This document shows, piece by piece, positions 24,891 to 38,399 of a stretch of 64,000 bases of DNA. The DNA is taken from positions 2,485,455-2,549,454 of the forward strand of contig VWYX01000008.1 of the NCBI GenBank assembly GCA_013396525.1, in the 5' to 3' direction. The stretch's first letter is position 1. The number at the start of each line of letters is the position of its first letter. Made by a program: the position numbers and the translations under genes. The DNA comes from Chaetorhynchus papuensis (lineage: Eukaryota; Chordata; Aves; Passeriformes; Rhipiduridae). The notes below the pieces were generated by a model. It did no database searches, was not told where the DNA came from, and saw only the letters and a list, made by a program, of their open reading frames with translations.

Positions 24891-24951
24891 TCATAGAATC
24901 ATAGAACCATCAAGGTCGGAAAAGACATTTAAGATTGTCCAGTCCAACTGT
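24891..24951 (-). mobile_element. Short CR1 3' tail fragment, minus strand
   Basis: TCATAGAATCATAGAACCAT at 24891 is the reverse complement of the ATTCTATG-type terminal repeats of CR1. It is followed by AAGGTCGGAAAAGACATTTA and AGATTGTCCAGTCCAACTG. The AAAAGAC...AGTCCAAC wording is that of a CR1 subfamily different from the copies at 3785 and 12245. Only the last 60 bases or so of the element are present, an extreme but ordinary 5' truncation. Confidence 0.88.
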
Positions 24952-26869
24952 GGATGTAGAATTCTTGTTTAGAATTTCCTTGTGCAAGAACTTTACATTT
25001 GTATTTCTTGATCTTTCCTGTGTCAGAAACAGAACTAGAAGATTTTTGAGGGAGACAGTTGAAACAAGAAGTACTTCACAAAAGTGGCAGGCAAAGTCTG
25101 TTTCTGGAAATCTGTTCTATCCTCTCCCTGTCTTCTGTGAGAGAAACCAGGATGTATCTAGGGATAAAATGGTCAGTGGCTAACCATGTGACAGAAGGCA
25201 TGAATCTGTGTAGAGTTAAAAATTTGTGAAGTTTTTTAGTTAATCAAGGTTTTCTACTGATGCTTCTCAGCTTTGGCAATCTGAGGTAATCTCAGCATTT
25301 CCTGAATATAGGAAGGACCAATGAGCAGTCCAGATCACAAAATTCCAGTATTTCATATAACTTCCAGGGGACTCACTGTTTAAGTTCCAGCTTAGAAGAT
25401 CTGAGAAGGTCCAAATTATCTTATTGCTTGTAGTTCTGGCTCTTTCCTCATCAATTACCCACCGTCCTGAGTGACTGATGTTAAGAAGTGATGTAGGTGA
25501 ACTCAAGATTCGAGTGCTCATAAAGAAAAGGGTCCCTAATCCAGTCAGTCATGATGTAAATATTTCCCTTGGTGTCAGAAGAAAAGGCTGAGGGGTTATT
25601 CATGCCCTTGGCCACCATTTCTGACCAGGCTACGTGTACAGTAGGTCATTTCAAAAGGTGTGCCTGGCAGGTTTTAGACTCCTGCTTGTTTTTGTATTGT
25701 GGAGAGGAGCAATTATGTCAGGAAGAAAGTGGTGGGAGCAAAACAAAGCTGCTCTCTCACGTCTCTGGCAGCTGCTGTGGGAATCCTACAGAAAGCCTCT
25801 GGCTCCAGTGCAGAGGGAGGCTGATGGATTCAGTGTCTTCTGAGAGAAGCTGAGGTTCTAACGATTGATGGCTGTCTGCCCCATGAACCACTTGTAGTGG
25901 CAATTTTTTCACTCCCACCCTGTTTTATCTCCTTTTTCCGGAAGGAAAACAGTTGAGGAGGGGTGTCAAGGTCCATCCAGAGCTCCTGTTTTCCCCAGTT
26001 GCCTTAGAATAAGAGTGGAGGGGGCAGGTGAAACAGTCACCTGTAAAAACAGGTACAGAAATGATCTTCCTTTCAGTGCACCAGTTTGCACTTTTAACTG
26101 TGTCTTGTTAAGTTACTCCTGTTTTGTGTTTTATTTTCAATACTTGTAAGATAGATTAATCAGTAATTTTCATCCAGAGCTTGCCACACTTGTTCTCTTA
26201 TACCACCCTCTTCGATATTTGTAGTACTTGTGCATTTATGCCTCACTCCAGGCTCAAAAAACCCCCAACAACACAATGCAAATACATAAAAGGAGAATAA
26301 GCATAAAGTACATTTTAGCCACTTGGCATGACATTTAGACCCCAAAGCTGGTGAAGAGCAGCAGGACTTGCAACCCACACAAAAAAATACAGGAAAAATT
26401 GAGTCATATTTGCAAAGAAATGTTATTATTTGGGTTGATTTGATTTTTTTAATGGTATTTATGGAAAAATGATTCAGCTTCTCACAGCTAGACCTGGATG
26501 ATGTTTGCCCAAAGAAGAGTAACTTTGTCACAAAGGAAAAAAGGGGAGAGGGGGACGCGGAAAACAGCATCATAAGAACTAAAAGTATTTGGGAAGCTGA
26601 CTCAACTCACAAGAACTTAAGACAACGTATAAATAAATGGTGATGATTCTTTAAATATTAAAACATGTCCTCTCATGTTTAACAATTCCTTCTTTTGCGA
26701 GTGCTGATACATTCTGGTTTGTTATGTTTTGAAATTGAAAGTTTGGGGGTTGGTTTCAAAATTATATTTTCTTCCTCACTCCTTTGTAACTACACCCTCT
26801 ATGAACAAAAATCTGAAATAAGCATAATGAGCTGACATAGAATATTACTTCTAACTTTTAGCTATTATG

Positions 26870-26890
26870 AAAAAAAAAAAAAAAGAAAAA
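26870..26890. repeat. Poly-A run
   Basis: Fifteen A, one G and five A in a row. No retroposed gene sequence is seen upstream, and I find no target duplication, so I call it simple sequence and not a processed-copy tail. Confidence 0.8.
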
Positions 26891-29800
26891 GCCTAATTGA
26901 CTTGAACTCATATTGACAATCAGAGGAACTGAAGCTTAGGAACATCTCTTTATTTAAACTAAAAAATATCTTCAAAGCTTGAATTCTGAGCTCCCAAAGG
27001 TCAGTCAAATATTTAAACATTGGGCCGTTTTTCTCTCTATTATAAACAAAATATTGGAAAAATAATACAAAACTGATATCATTTAGAACATCACTCTGTT
27101 TGTTTTATGGTTGTGTTTTGTATTTTAAAGGATTTCATTGGATAATCTTAGCTAAAAATAGCTAAAGTTCTTATTTATCTGAAATCCTAGTCCCAGTGGG
27201 TAAAGGAATTAGGATTAATGAGGACACCTCCAGGTACTTTTCCTGTCAGGGTCTGCAGGCTATGTATGTATTTGACATCTGAAGGTTCACACTTTCTACG
27301 GCAACTGCGAGAAAATCCCACCTTTAGAGCCACTAACACCCTGAAAATCTATCTGAAGGTCTCCTGTTAGGTCATGCTGGAAAGTATAGCTGCATGAGCA
27401 CTTTTTTAAACTTATTTAATTTTATTTTCTGTGTCTGCTTATCTTACTGTGGGATTTTCTGTGCCTTTTGACTGCACAGTGTATACATTCATGAGTATTT
27501 CTCCTTTCAAAGCTCAGTTTATCCAAACCATTTAACAGGATAGTTGCTGGATTTGCCTCCACATTTTTCCTTTCCTGTGTTATTTCAGCCTGTGTGGATA
27601 AGATGGTTTTTTGTTTATCTGGAATGGAGTGATTTTTCTGGGGCAGATAAGGAAAGGAAGTCAGTGAAGAAACAGTTTGCAGATACACAAGACTTAAGCA
27701 TTCAAAGCAGGTTATCAGCCTGAGCTGTTCTCAACTGTTTGGTGTCCTGCTCAAGGGCTGTAAAAGGAAGAGTTGAATCCATGCAGCCTGAACAGTTCCA
27801 AGTTCTGTTTCTCACTTTGTTTACTAAACCATGGTAAGATCTGAAGGTGCCAGCAGACAGGAGAGAGCACTTCTCATCAAGTGTCTATTATTTTGTGCTC
27901 TCTGCACACCTCTCCCTAACAGATCCTCAAGAGCTCTACTGCTGCAGAATGAAAATAACATCATTATATTGCTAACACCCTTCCTTTACCTGCCATGAGC
28001 TTTTTTGCATCGTGAACCCTTGTAATTTTTGTACTTTTCCTCTAAAGACCTTCTTACTGAATGTTGTTGGTAGCATATGGGAGGGTCTCTTTGACCCTCA
28101 TGATCTAAATGTCTGTTTATTTGCATTTGCACAACTCCCACATTAGTCAGAAGATTTCTGGGTAGGACGGTATTTCAAGCAGTGATGTGGGAGCAGATGC
28201 CTCACAAGAAGCTAACAGAGGATGACTAATTAAAAGTTAAGGAATAATGGTGCAGAGAGGCATCAAGAAACCAAGAGATTTGTTTTCCACCTGAAATTAA
28301 ATGCAGAGGAGAGAACAACTTGAAAAGATTTTGCTAAAACCCCCAAATTGTGGTGTTTTGTACAGAAGTGTTTTAAGACTAAAACAAATTTGTATGTGGA
28401 ATGAGAATAGAGTGGATGTTATGCCAGACTTCAGAGTCATCCAGTGTGGCTTCCCTTTATGCCCAAGAATCCAGAGAAAATGAGAGTCTCTGAAGGAGAT
28501 GCACAAAACATGGGTTTTGTTACCTACAAACTAAAAGATTCTCAATTAACCAAACAATAGTGGCTGAAACACTACAACATGACACTAAGATCTGAGACTT
28601 TGTAGACCGTACAAAGACGTTCCCATCCAATGCAGGGAGGCAGATTTTGTGTTTGCTGATCCTGAGCTAATGGGCTGGCAGAAGGACAGGTCTACAGAAC
28701 AAGGATTCTGTGCCAAATGAAAACACCTGTAGAGCTTCTGTATCCAAGCTGCTGAATGTGCACCATGAAAGCAGGCTTCAGCCATATGGATTTCCACTAA
28801 ATCTTTTCTCCTCCCTGTTGTTTCCAGAGGTGAAATGTCAGCTAATAAAAGAAATCTTATTGTTAGTTAGTAAGTGTTGTAAGAGGCTTATTCTATTTGC
28901 CTGAAGTAGTTATATCTTTACTGCATAAATCTGTTTCTATATTCCTTATAGTTGATCAATCCAGAAAAAAACCCAAAAAACAACAATGTAAAGCAACTAT
29001 ATCTGCTGAGGAGAAAAAATAATTAAAATAATTAAGACATCTTATAAATAATTATGTCTGGAACTGCAGGCATCGCCGCAGACAATTTCAGTAATAATCT
29101 GTAAAACTAAGTGCATTAGTGCCTTGTGTACCAAAGCATATATTAGCACTAGGGAGCAAAAGTGAAGTAAAAAATTTGCACAGCCTCAGGCAAAATCAAA
29201 TTTTTGTATCTTCTGTGTGCTCTGATCTGTTAACTTTCTTAAGCACTAAATGTCTTCCTATTGATTTCACTGCACTTTGTGTCAGAGCTCGAAAGTGATT
29301 TGAGGTTTTTGAAACTACCACAAGGATTTATTTGAGGCATTAAGCAACCAAATCTATTATTCAGTTTTGACAGTCTCCGTGTCAGTGTTCCCCCCCGTGC
29401 CCAAATGCCTTCCTGTCATTTTTTTCTTTTCTATTCATTAATCTTCTGTCATTTTGTGCTTGATGCGTGTGATTGAATCTACTTCCTGTTCTATATGGAG
29501 TCTCAGAGGTAAAGGCTGAATGTGTAAAAGATTGGTTTGTATTTCCCTTTCGGAACACAGCAGAGCAGTGACAAAATTCTGGGGTTGGATTTGATCAGCA
29601 AAGCAGTGTTTATGTCCTGGAGGGCTGGTTGACACTCTGTGGAGTCTGGAGATATTTTCTGGTCTTTCCTCTTGGCTGCAATCACAAAAACAGGGGTGTC
29701 TTTAGTGTTATTTTTGAAAGCTGGATGCAACTTCTATTTTCTGATAGAGGTCTGAGCATTATAAATTTTGGTACCATTTTTCTATCTCTTGATGCCAGTG

Positions 29801-32148
29801 TTGAATAAGTTCAGGCACAAGGCAAAGCAAGGTTTAAGCCAAAATGAAGCTGTTTTGTTGCTACTGTAAGAAGCTGTCACCTGCAGCTGAGGAAGCTTTG
29901 CTCAGCAGAAAATGGGAAAAGTTGTCCTGAAAACTTGTTTGACTTTTCCCCTCTGCTGTGATCCTCCAGTCATTGCCTAAAGAGTTATTCTAATTATTTG
30001 TTTCAGAACTTGAGGTCCAGGTCTCCTCTCACTTAGAGTTTGAGTGGTGGTGGGGATGAGGCTTTTCAGGATAACAAACTGCTGAGAGAGCAGCAGGTCA
30101 GGTAACAAATAGCAGGAGAATGTGCTTGAGACAACGGGAGATGGATTTCTTTGCACATCTCTCCTCTGTCAAAAATACTGGTGTGAGCTTAGCATCCTCT
30201 AAGAGACATCACCTCAAGTCCCACATCTTGCATATAATTTGGCCTCAGGGGTTCTACTTAGTACTGTAAGTTAGACCCTTTTTATTTTGGATAGAGAGCA
30301 AGATGAGAGAGCTGTATGGTTGTTCTGTGTTTTCCTTTTGTGTAGCATATTTGTACATGAGAGGACTGTATTTCTTTCTGAACTTTTTTTTCCAATCTTC
30401 CTGGCCAGCCTCACTTCCCCACAAACCCACCACTCATCCTTCTTGGAGGGAATACGTGGGTACCTCAGTGAAGTAGGGATGTCTTTAGAGACTTGAGTTT
30501 CTTTGCCAAGCAGAGGGCTTCACCCCTCCAACTGCATTTCCTGGAACACAGTTAATTCTTTGGGACTTTTTTAGCTGACTGTGACACTGCATAACTGGGT
30601 TTTGTTGGTTTGGGTTGGTTTTATTTCATACACCTGTATTATAGGGAATGATAAAGAGCAAATAATAAATTTAGGATAGCTTTTAAAAGGCGAATTAGAA
30701 ACATATGGGTGGTCAAATAAAAGTCAATGGAGTAAAATAATGTGCTTTTATTACTATGGCTAATATTACCATAAGAGTTTTAATTACCTGGGTTCCCTCA
30801 AGGCTTATAACAAGGATGTAACACCTGTGTGTGCTCTAAGGGGCCTTCCCATCAAGGAGGACTTGAGGAAATTGCTGCTCATATGAATACTGCTCTGTTT
30901 GTCAGTTTGCATTAGGATAGATCAAACAAGCCACATTCAGAAGCAGGAATCCAGGTGAAGTGTGCCCATAAATAAAATTATTTCTATAGTTACTGTGGTC
31001 AGACAGGTTTTCATCTCACTGAACTGTCTCTGCTATGTAGATCCAGAAAAAAAAGTCAACAGGATTTAAGTCAGGATTACTTTGGTGGAAATTCTTAATG
31101 ATCTGTTGGAATTTGTGCCAGGGAACTTCCTGAAAAATGGGAAATTTTCCCCCTTCCCTGCGAATCGCTCATTCTTCCTTCTGACTGGTGGTGCTGACTG
31201 CAGGATTGCAGCACAGGACGCTGATACTATCCTATTAAATGGATGACCTTGTGTCCTTTGCTGCTCCTCAGGTATACAACAAGTGTTTTCTAAAAGATAA
31301 CCTCTGGAGTTCTTGAAATTCAGTAGTGGTATCAAATAATAAACTGAAGGTCAGAGACAGTCCCTGCCACATCTAATTTGTAAGCAACTGTTGAGGAGAA
31401 GCTGCACGTGCTGTACATGCTAATGGAGATCTCCATTTCAGACCATATTAGAAGAGTCCTTGGGGATAATAGTGGCAGGAGTTCAGATGTTTAGGGAACT
31501 GTAAATACAGACTTTGCTTCAGGAAGGTGCTCCTGTCAGCGTGCTTAATGTAAAGTTTGTTATCACTGGAGACATCCAGTTCTGCGCTCAGATAAAAGCA
31601 CATGTCATGTCCCATTCAGGTTAGAAGCTGCAAGTTCAAACGTGCTTTGCTGCTTTTGGGTGTGGCTGTCTGCAGAAAGTCATTTTATAAACAGCAAGAA
31701 AATATTCCATATTTCAGGAGAAATGGAAGGGTCCTTCCTTAGCTGGAAATCTTGTGCTAGACCCAAAGGAAGCCGTGTTTGTAAAGAACAGTTTTATGCT
31801 CAGCTTCTAAATAAAATTCCTCAAGAACCACAGAGGCATGTCAAGCTTCTTAAGTGGCTTAAAAAGGTGCCAATATTCAAACTAACCAGTTGATTGGTTC
31901 TATGGGATCTAGAGGAAGCTCCAAGCACCTCTATGCAAAGGGGTCACTTCCGTGGCTAAAAAACAAAACTATGCTGAACGACAATGATATAAATCAATAA
32001 ATTTAGATTACAGTATTGCCGAGCTGAGGAAAACAAAAAAAGAGGAATTTGTAATTGATATAGGAATGTGAGTCTGTTTGAGATGTCTCATAAGTTAGCA
32101 TGGTTCCAAAGGGAGTTTGTTCAGATGTACATTTTTGGTTTTATATTC

Positions 32149-32162
32149 TTATATATATATAC
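32149..32162. repeat. Short TA dinucleotide run
   Basis: TTATATATATATACAC is a run of about six TA units in an AT-rich context. Confidence 0.7.
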
Positions 32163-32339
32163 ACCCAACTGTCTTAAAATGCCCCTTGGGTAGCAAAGTT
32201 TGAAAGCAAATATAACCAAGGACATTGTGCCCTACAGTTTCAAGAAAAGTTAGACTACATGACTTTCACAAGACTCAATCTTTAGATTTATCTAGATCTA
32301 TTTCTTTAGATTTTTTTAAAAATTAAAAATACTTATTCA

Positions 32340-32520
32340 TGGCATGCTAATAAAGCCTATTTGAACTCTCTGAACAGTCTGCAAGTTGTATGACAGATCA
32401 TTTAATGAATTTTCTCAAGATTTTAATTAGGTAAAAAATAATTAATTGTTGAACTGGTTAATCTGACTTAGTGTTTATCTGAAAAGCCTCTAGCAATCCA
32501 AATCAAATTTTCCACTGGCA
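32340..32520. promoter_or_regulatory. AT-rich motif cluster, possible conserved element
   Basis: The interval contains CATGCTAATAAAGC, TTTTAATTAGG, ATAATTAATTG and GGTTAATCTGAC, a density of homeodomain-type TAAT cores above its surroundings, with no simple-repeat structure. Conserved developmental enhancers in vertebrate gene deserts often look like this. I infer it from composition and motifs only, so function is unproven. Confidence 0.2.
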
Positions 32521-35429
32521 AAATGGCATATTGCCTTTGACCAGCAGTTGGAGTCTTTTGTTCACACACAGGAAGTCTTTGGTGAGGGAAAACAATTCAG
32601 CCTTACTTTCTCTTGTATTGGGTGTTATTGAATGCTTTTGATGTGTTATTTGTCTCCAAAGGAGTTTTGCTGGACTCATGTATCATTATATGTCTCTATA
32701 TGATGGTATCTTTCTAGGTAACCAAATATTTCCTGTGCTTTCTCTGTATCCTAATACGTATTTAACAAAACACTGATGACAAGCTACTGAACAAATAGAT
32801 TTTAGATAAATTCTTTGTGATTTTCCATCCCTAATTCTCTTCATTTAAGAGCACACTGCTTCCACACAGGAACGAAATCTTATATTTTTCTGGAAAAGGT
32901 ACATAGAGATTATGAAAAAAGAGATAGCTCTGATAGCAGGGATTTTAGTTTAATCTAATTTTGGACTGTTCATCTGTAAAACAAACACAGCAGTAGGCAA
33001 AGAGGGTTTTTCACTGTTTGTTACAACTTTGTGATCCTTGCTTACCTGTGACAACTCTCCTGTTTTGCCCAGCACACAGCAACAGCAAACAGCAAAATAC
33101 ACCCACCAAGGAGCATCACCTGAAGAGTTTTGGCAGGAAGGTGACCTGTGCAGGTGCCATCCTGCTTGTGTGGGGCTAGTTTGCTCAGAGACAAATCATC
33201 AGTGAGGCTGTGTTGAGATTAGGGGACACAGCACATTGCTCTGCTGTCCCCAGATGGGGCTGGTGCTCCACGATGGCACAGAGTGAGGTGAGACAATGTG
33301 CAGTTCCTTCACAGCAGTTGCTGGTGTCCATGAAGAGTGTTTTTCATGGGATAATTGATAAGATGGGGAAAAGAAGAAAGGACAGAAGCACCCCGAAGCA
33401 GTAGAGGGAAAGCAAGAGACAGATCAGCTTCATATTTGACTCTTGGTGCAGTTAACATTGGAACAGCTGAAGTTTATGGGGATTATTCCAAGTCACACAC
33501 AGTGTTCTACCTACATGCAGGAATCAATCATACATCTATTGATGATTAAAAAAAAACGTGGAAGGTGGAAGAACATCTGTTTCTTTCATTGTTGACTGGC
33601 TTCTTCCCTTGCCCCAGATGACACGGGAAGATGAACTGAGTAGAGATAAAAATACAGGAGCTTCAGGCTTGTCAAAGAAGACACTACACTTTCTGACAAC
33701 TAGACAGTAAAATTATATGTGCAGTTGTTAGTACTTTCTTTTCTTTTGTCAAAACTAATTTGAAGAGGAGGCACAGGCTAGTGCTAGGCCATTGCCATAC
33801 CTTTAGAAATCTGAGCACTGCGGACAGAACAAGTTGAAGAACTGAAATATTTCCCTGCCTGAGGTGAAAAAGAAGCCTTTGTAATTCCACCCAAGGGTGG
33901 TCCTTTAAAACAACTGAGAGACTTGCAGATAAATTAGGGCCATCCATGGAGAAAAGCAGACCTGTGGTTCACCACACACTCTTGGGAGCTCAATACCCAG
34001 CTGTTACAGCAAGATTGCATTTTAATGTTTGGTATCCATTTCTGTAAACCTGTGTGACAGTGCAGATGAGCTTTGACTGAGAGCCCTGTGTCCTGACATA
34101 AATGGGCAAAGAGCTAAACTCTCTGAGTCTGAACAACTGAAGATTCAACACTGAATTCTGGTTTAACTGTGTAACATCATATCCATCCTAATGCATGGGG
34201 AATAGTGATAAAGTTATTTTAACTTCCCCTCCTACAAGCATTTCACAAGCTGTGAGGTTTGCTCCCTAGAGTGCCAATGCTGCCTCACTTTGGGAAAGTT
34301 TCTTTTGCTGATTCATAGGGGATTTTTTGTTTGGTTGTTTTTTTTTTCCTAGTACCTGTACAATATAGTTGAAGGAACAGACACTTCACACTACTGGAAA
34401 TGAGAGGAGTGTGAACTGATTTGTGAGTTAGAGAAGTTATCTTCCCCACTCAAGGAATTATATTTTGTCCATATAGCTGGTGTGGTTCTGCTGTTGGCTC
34501 AGTCTTGGCCAGCTGTGGTGATATCCCTTCAGCTGGCTGGCTGCTTCACCCTGACCTTATCCAGCCCAATGGGAGGAGTTATCAGCTCTCTGATATCCCC
34601 TCTAAAGCCAGTCATAGTCAAAGGGTACATGAATCTCTGTGTATGTCTGAGGAATATTCAACAATATATTCACAGGATAGCTTCAATGTACCTGGGCCAA
34701 AGGCATGAGGAGATACAAAGGGCACCTTGATTGTTAAAAGGTCTGAAGCTCAAGCTGAAAGTCCAGAAAGAAAAGGAAGGTTTTGCTTCAGCTTTCTGCA
34801 AAAAATGGAGTTGGTGTAACTTGTTTGTCGTAGGGATTTCTTGTATTATTGGTCAGGCTTGGATACTAAAAGCAGCTCTGTATAACCCTCATCCACAGGT
34901 ACGGAAAGTCTTCAGGGAGCTGGGTAAGAAGCTCAGTTCCAGAGAACAGAAAATAAGGCTTACTAATGCTGAGCCCAGATTTTCAAGAGCTGGAGGGGAT
35001 TTTACACTGAAATTCCTTTGAAAATCAAATGTAATGAGCACCTATTTCTTTAATAGCTTTTGAGAATTACCCCTTAACAATTTGTGTGGCAAGATTCTTG
35101 GAAGAAGTTAGTCAGTAAAAGACTGACCAGTCTCAGGACTCCTGTTATGCAGGGTTTATATGTATTACACAACATTCACAACTTTTTTCCTAACTTTTCT
35201 TATGTGGAAGTCAAGAAGCAGGTGCATAATTTTTTTTTCTGTCTCACCCCTTGCTCTGTGGTAAATGTCTTATCTGTCAACTGGATTTCTCTGTCTTTCC
35301 ACCCTTATAGAAAGATCTGAGGGGTGTAAGCACATGAGGGGAGAAAGAAATGGTTTTAATTCAATACATCACTTTAGTTGTCTAATATTCAATCATCTTA
35401 GTACTTTACTAGGGAAAATACATGAGGCA
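32521..35429. other. Non-coding unique sequence
   Basis: No gene is recognised. A short GC-rich stem at 33222-33251 (GGGGACA...TGTCCCC, with GCA/TGC inside after a 2-base bulge) and a polypyrimidine-AG at 34330-34352 are present. Neither is linked to an open exon. Confidence 0.6.
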
Positions 35430-36110
35430 TCAAAGGGTGGATGGGAGGGGATGCTGTCACCAGCAGCACTGGGAGAGTGTTACTTTCCAGCAGTTAAATG
35501 CCCTTTAGAATCATGCTTCATTATGGCATTAAAGGAATAAAGTAGTCCTGGCTCATACTGGCAAACACCAAAAGGGTAATCCCAAATCCTGTCACAATGC
35601 AGTGAATAATCACGGTGAGTTATGTGGGCTGCTGGATACGGTACCAACACAAGCAGGAGAGATTCAGCAGCTGGCTCTGCACTGCATTTACCAAAGACCT
35701 GCCTGGGTCTATCCTGCAGAGCTGCCAGCTCAAACAGAGGCTTTTGTGGGCGATCCACCCTCGGGAAGCCCTGTGTTGTTTTACTGCGTGCCTGCCACAT
35801 CGGGAGGGGAAATAAAGCGAATGGCTGGAGGCAGAACTGCTGGGGGAGAAACGGCAGGGAGATGTGTGTGTCTGTGAGAGGGCCAAGAGGGTGGAAAACA
35901 GAGGAGGAGGAGGCAGGGACCTTTGGTGCTTGTCTGTGCCCTGGGGAACAGCTGACAGATGGCAGAGAGAGTGGGAGTCGGGAGAGCCTCCTTGTAGGGT
36001 TCTGCAAGTAAGAACCGGCTTGCAAGATGCCAGTCAGGACTAATGACACGTGTCAGGCAGTGCTGGGGCATTTCAGGGATCCTGCTCTGATGGTGATGCA
36101 AAGGATTTCA
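35430..36110. other. GC-richer, CpG-containing patch of unknown role
   Basis: This patch carries the densest group of CpG dinucleotides that I noticed in the window (about 35635-35850, with CGATCCACCCTCGGGAAG and CATCGGGAGG). It has long but mutually overlapping open frames: 189 codons minus (35480-36049), 129 codons plus (35622-36011) and 106 codons minus (35781-36101). The 189-codon frame begins at GTG, its first ATG is deep inside, and I recognise no domain. High GC lowers stop-codon frequency and may explain the frames. CACGGTGAGTTATG at about 35610 has a strong splice-donor form. The preceding candidate exon (from CAG at 35492-35494) is closed in all frames, so any transcript would be non-coding. 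Confidence 0.35.
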
Positions 36111-38399
36111 GGCTGGGACTGGAAGTTTCTCCATGAATAACTCAACACCTCGTGCTGCTCCCTGGGAGCAGGATGATGCAGTGAGATGGGCGTGTGCTGT
36201 ACTGTGTTCTTGCCTCATAGCAAGGACTTCAATAGTCCTAGGGCCAGTCAAAATAGCAGCCTGTCTGTTCCTAATCAGATCTAATATTTAATTTCAGTTC
36301 TCTAAAATAGACATGAAAGGAATACAGAAATTGTCATTACAGTTTACACATAAAATCATACCAGCTGCTTATCTGTAGCTATGCTGGTTGTTTCCAGGTG
36401 CTGTGAGAAAGAATAAGCAGCTCTGCAGATGATGAATAGTCTAATGAAGTCAGGGAAAGCTGCATAATTAAGCAAGGCTGAGGTAAAACCACAGCTATTT
36501 TGGAGGAATTCTAACTTTAACAAGGCCAAGATTTTACCTCAGGTCTTCATGGAATAGTTTACCACCAAAGAATTTTTTTTTCCTTAGCCTTGAAGGATGA
36601 AAGCTTATAGCCTTAATTTTATTTATCTCTTCTTACGTAACCATGAATGCTCTCATTAGCCATATAAATGTCTAATACTCTTCAAATGCTGGTAAACCCA
36701 GCCACTCATTAGTAGCCCAAGGGCAAAATAATTCCTTTCACCGGTGCTGCAGATTTATAAAGTTTGAGCCTTATAATATTCTTCTCTTTAGGTGGGCCAG
36801 GAATATTCTTAATTCTTTTCCTTATGGTTAGAAAATGATTGTTAAATAGTTTTAAAAGTTTAGCTATTGGAAAACATCTGCATTGTGTTCTCTGGAGCTT
36901 TTTCACATGAGAAATGGTTGCAAATATTCATTGAGATCAGCTTGCTTGGGGGTTTCTGGCACACCCTTCAAATTTCCTGCATGTTGAAGAATATCATGTA
37001 CATTTCTGTGGGGCTGATTTACTTTCCTTCCACACAGATCCAATCTCCCTCACTTTGATTGCTGAAAACTATTTCCACTGTGAATTTAAAAATATGGTAG
37101 CAGGATTTTCACACTAAAAGAAATGGCTTTCTGTTTCTCCATGGCTCTTATTTTTCAGTGTCTCATTTGGAGTTTTCATTGCATGTGTTTTCTCACATTT
37201 AGCCTCTGGCAGGTCGTTGTGTGTGATTTATGATGAAGTCAACATATTTTGACCACACTCCAGCTGATCAAGAAGAAGCTGTCTTAAAGAGAAATGACTG
37301 CATACAGAAAATAAAATATTCTCAAAAAAATTAAAATATATTTGATGCTACGGGTAATAGCTTTGTTCAAACACTACTGTGTGAGGGCTCTTGGTAAACA
37401 GCTCTGTCATCAAAAGGTTGTATGATAACAGGCAAATTATTTCCCTACAAGTATTGTTTTTCCTAAGCTCTCTCATGTCTTCCCTGTCAGCACTGATATC
37501 TTCAGAGGCAGGATGGGCTCTTTGCTCCTGGAGTGCCTGCAGGGAGGCTCGGGGTGCAGACCCAGGAGGCAGCTGGGCTGCTCACAGCTCACTGAAATGA
37601 AAGAGTGAGATCCCTCTCCATCTTTCCTTGGCTCTGGCACTCATCTGTTTGCATGGGGAGCCAATTTGCCTCTCTAACCCAACTAAGGGCTTTGCTTTTT
37701 GCCAAGGTAGTTTTCTGCTCTTTTATTAAATGGAATTGATGCCCCATGGGATCAGACCTGTACCACAGCTGTCTCAAGGTAAAGCACTGGCAGTGCATGG
37801 CATGGAAATAAGGGAAAACCAAGAGAGGGCTGGATGATGAGTAGCTGATTTGGTCTGAAAACTGCTGTAATCTGTGTAATGATGAGAGCTTTCTGCATTT
37901 CTCTGCCCAGTACAAACTTCCATTGTGAGCTGGGATGAGCAATGCCGTGCTCTTCTGCCCAAGATGTGTGTTAACTACAGCAGGGTGAGAACAGACAGCC
38001 TTCAAAATCAGTGGTGTGGCTGCAAGCTGCTTGTTGAGAGTTGGAAGAATTCGGAGCACTGTTCGTTACTATATCAACATAAGCCAACATTTTCAAAAAT
38101 ACTTGCTTGTTAGTAGATATCCAATTTGCCAAGTATTCAATCATCATCACCTCACCTTATTTCTCACTAAGTTTATTATGTTTTATCAGTGATGGGTAAG
38201 TCTGAATTTAGGTTGTTACCATATGTGGGTCAGATTATATAGATTTTGGAGTGTTGCATCAGGCTGGCAGGTCTGACAAACCAGGGCACTGTTTTGACAG
38301 AGATGTCTTTTTATCTTCCTTTCTGGGCTGAAGCTCAATACTTGTCACAGAGATGTTCCTTTAGCAGTCTCAGAAAGGAGTTGAAAGCTGTCAAATAAG
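36111..38399. other. Non-coding unique sequence
   Basis: No gene is recognised. The stretch 36410-36530 holds GCATAATTAAGC and AACCACAGCT and is weakly enhancer-like. A 156-codon minus-strand frame at 37589-38059 shows no domain, and a 62-codon frame runs in another phase of the same strand. Confidence 0.6.

Larger units (their letters stand above)
24952..32339. other. Non-coding unique sequence
   Basis: No gene, RNA gene or named repeat is recognised. It holds a poly-A stretch at 26870-26890, an alternating TA run at 32149-32162, and a small AT-rich motif-dense interval near 29010-29160 (ATAATTAAAATAATTAAG, ATAAATAATTATG) that might be conserved regulatory DNA. Frames of up to 137 codons (26160-26573, minus strand) have no recognisable domain. 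Confidence 0.6.

Noticed and set aside
33222..33251. GGGGACA...TGTCCCC stem with a 2-base bulge
   Set aside because: Ten pairs with a bulge around an 8-base loop is within chance for this length of sequence, and nothing else supports a function.
35494..35613. Possible exon between an AG acceptor and a GGTGAGT donor
   Set aside because: All three plus frames are closed within it, so it cannot be an internal coding exon. A non-coding exon remains possible.
35480..36049. 189-codon open frame, minus strand, the longest in the window
   Set aside because: It starts at GTG with no early ATG, overlaps long frames on the other strand, and shows no domain. The GC-rich context lowers stop frequency. 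I kept it only as a finding about the patch.
36429..36482. C/D-box snoRNA-like pattern (ATGATGA ... CTGA)
   Set aside because: The flanks do not form a terminal stem, and no C' or D' boxes are convincing.
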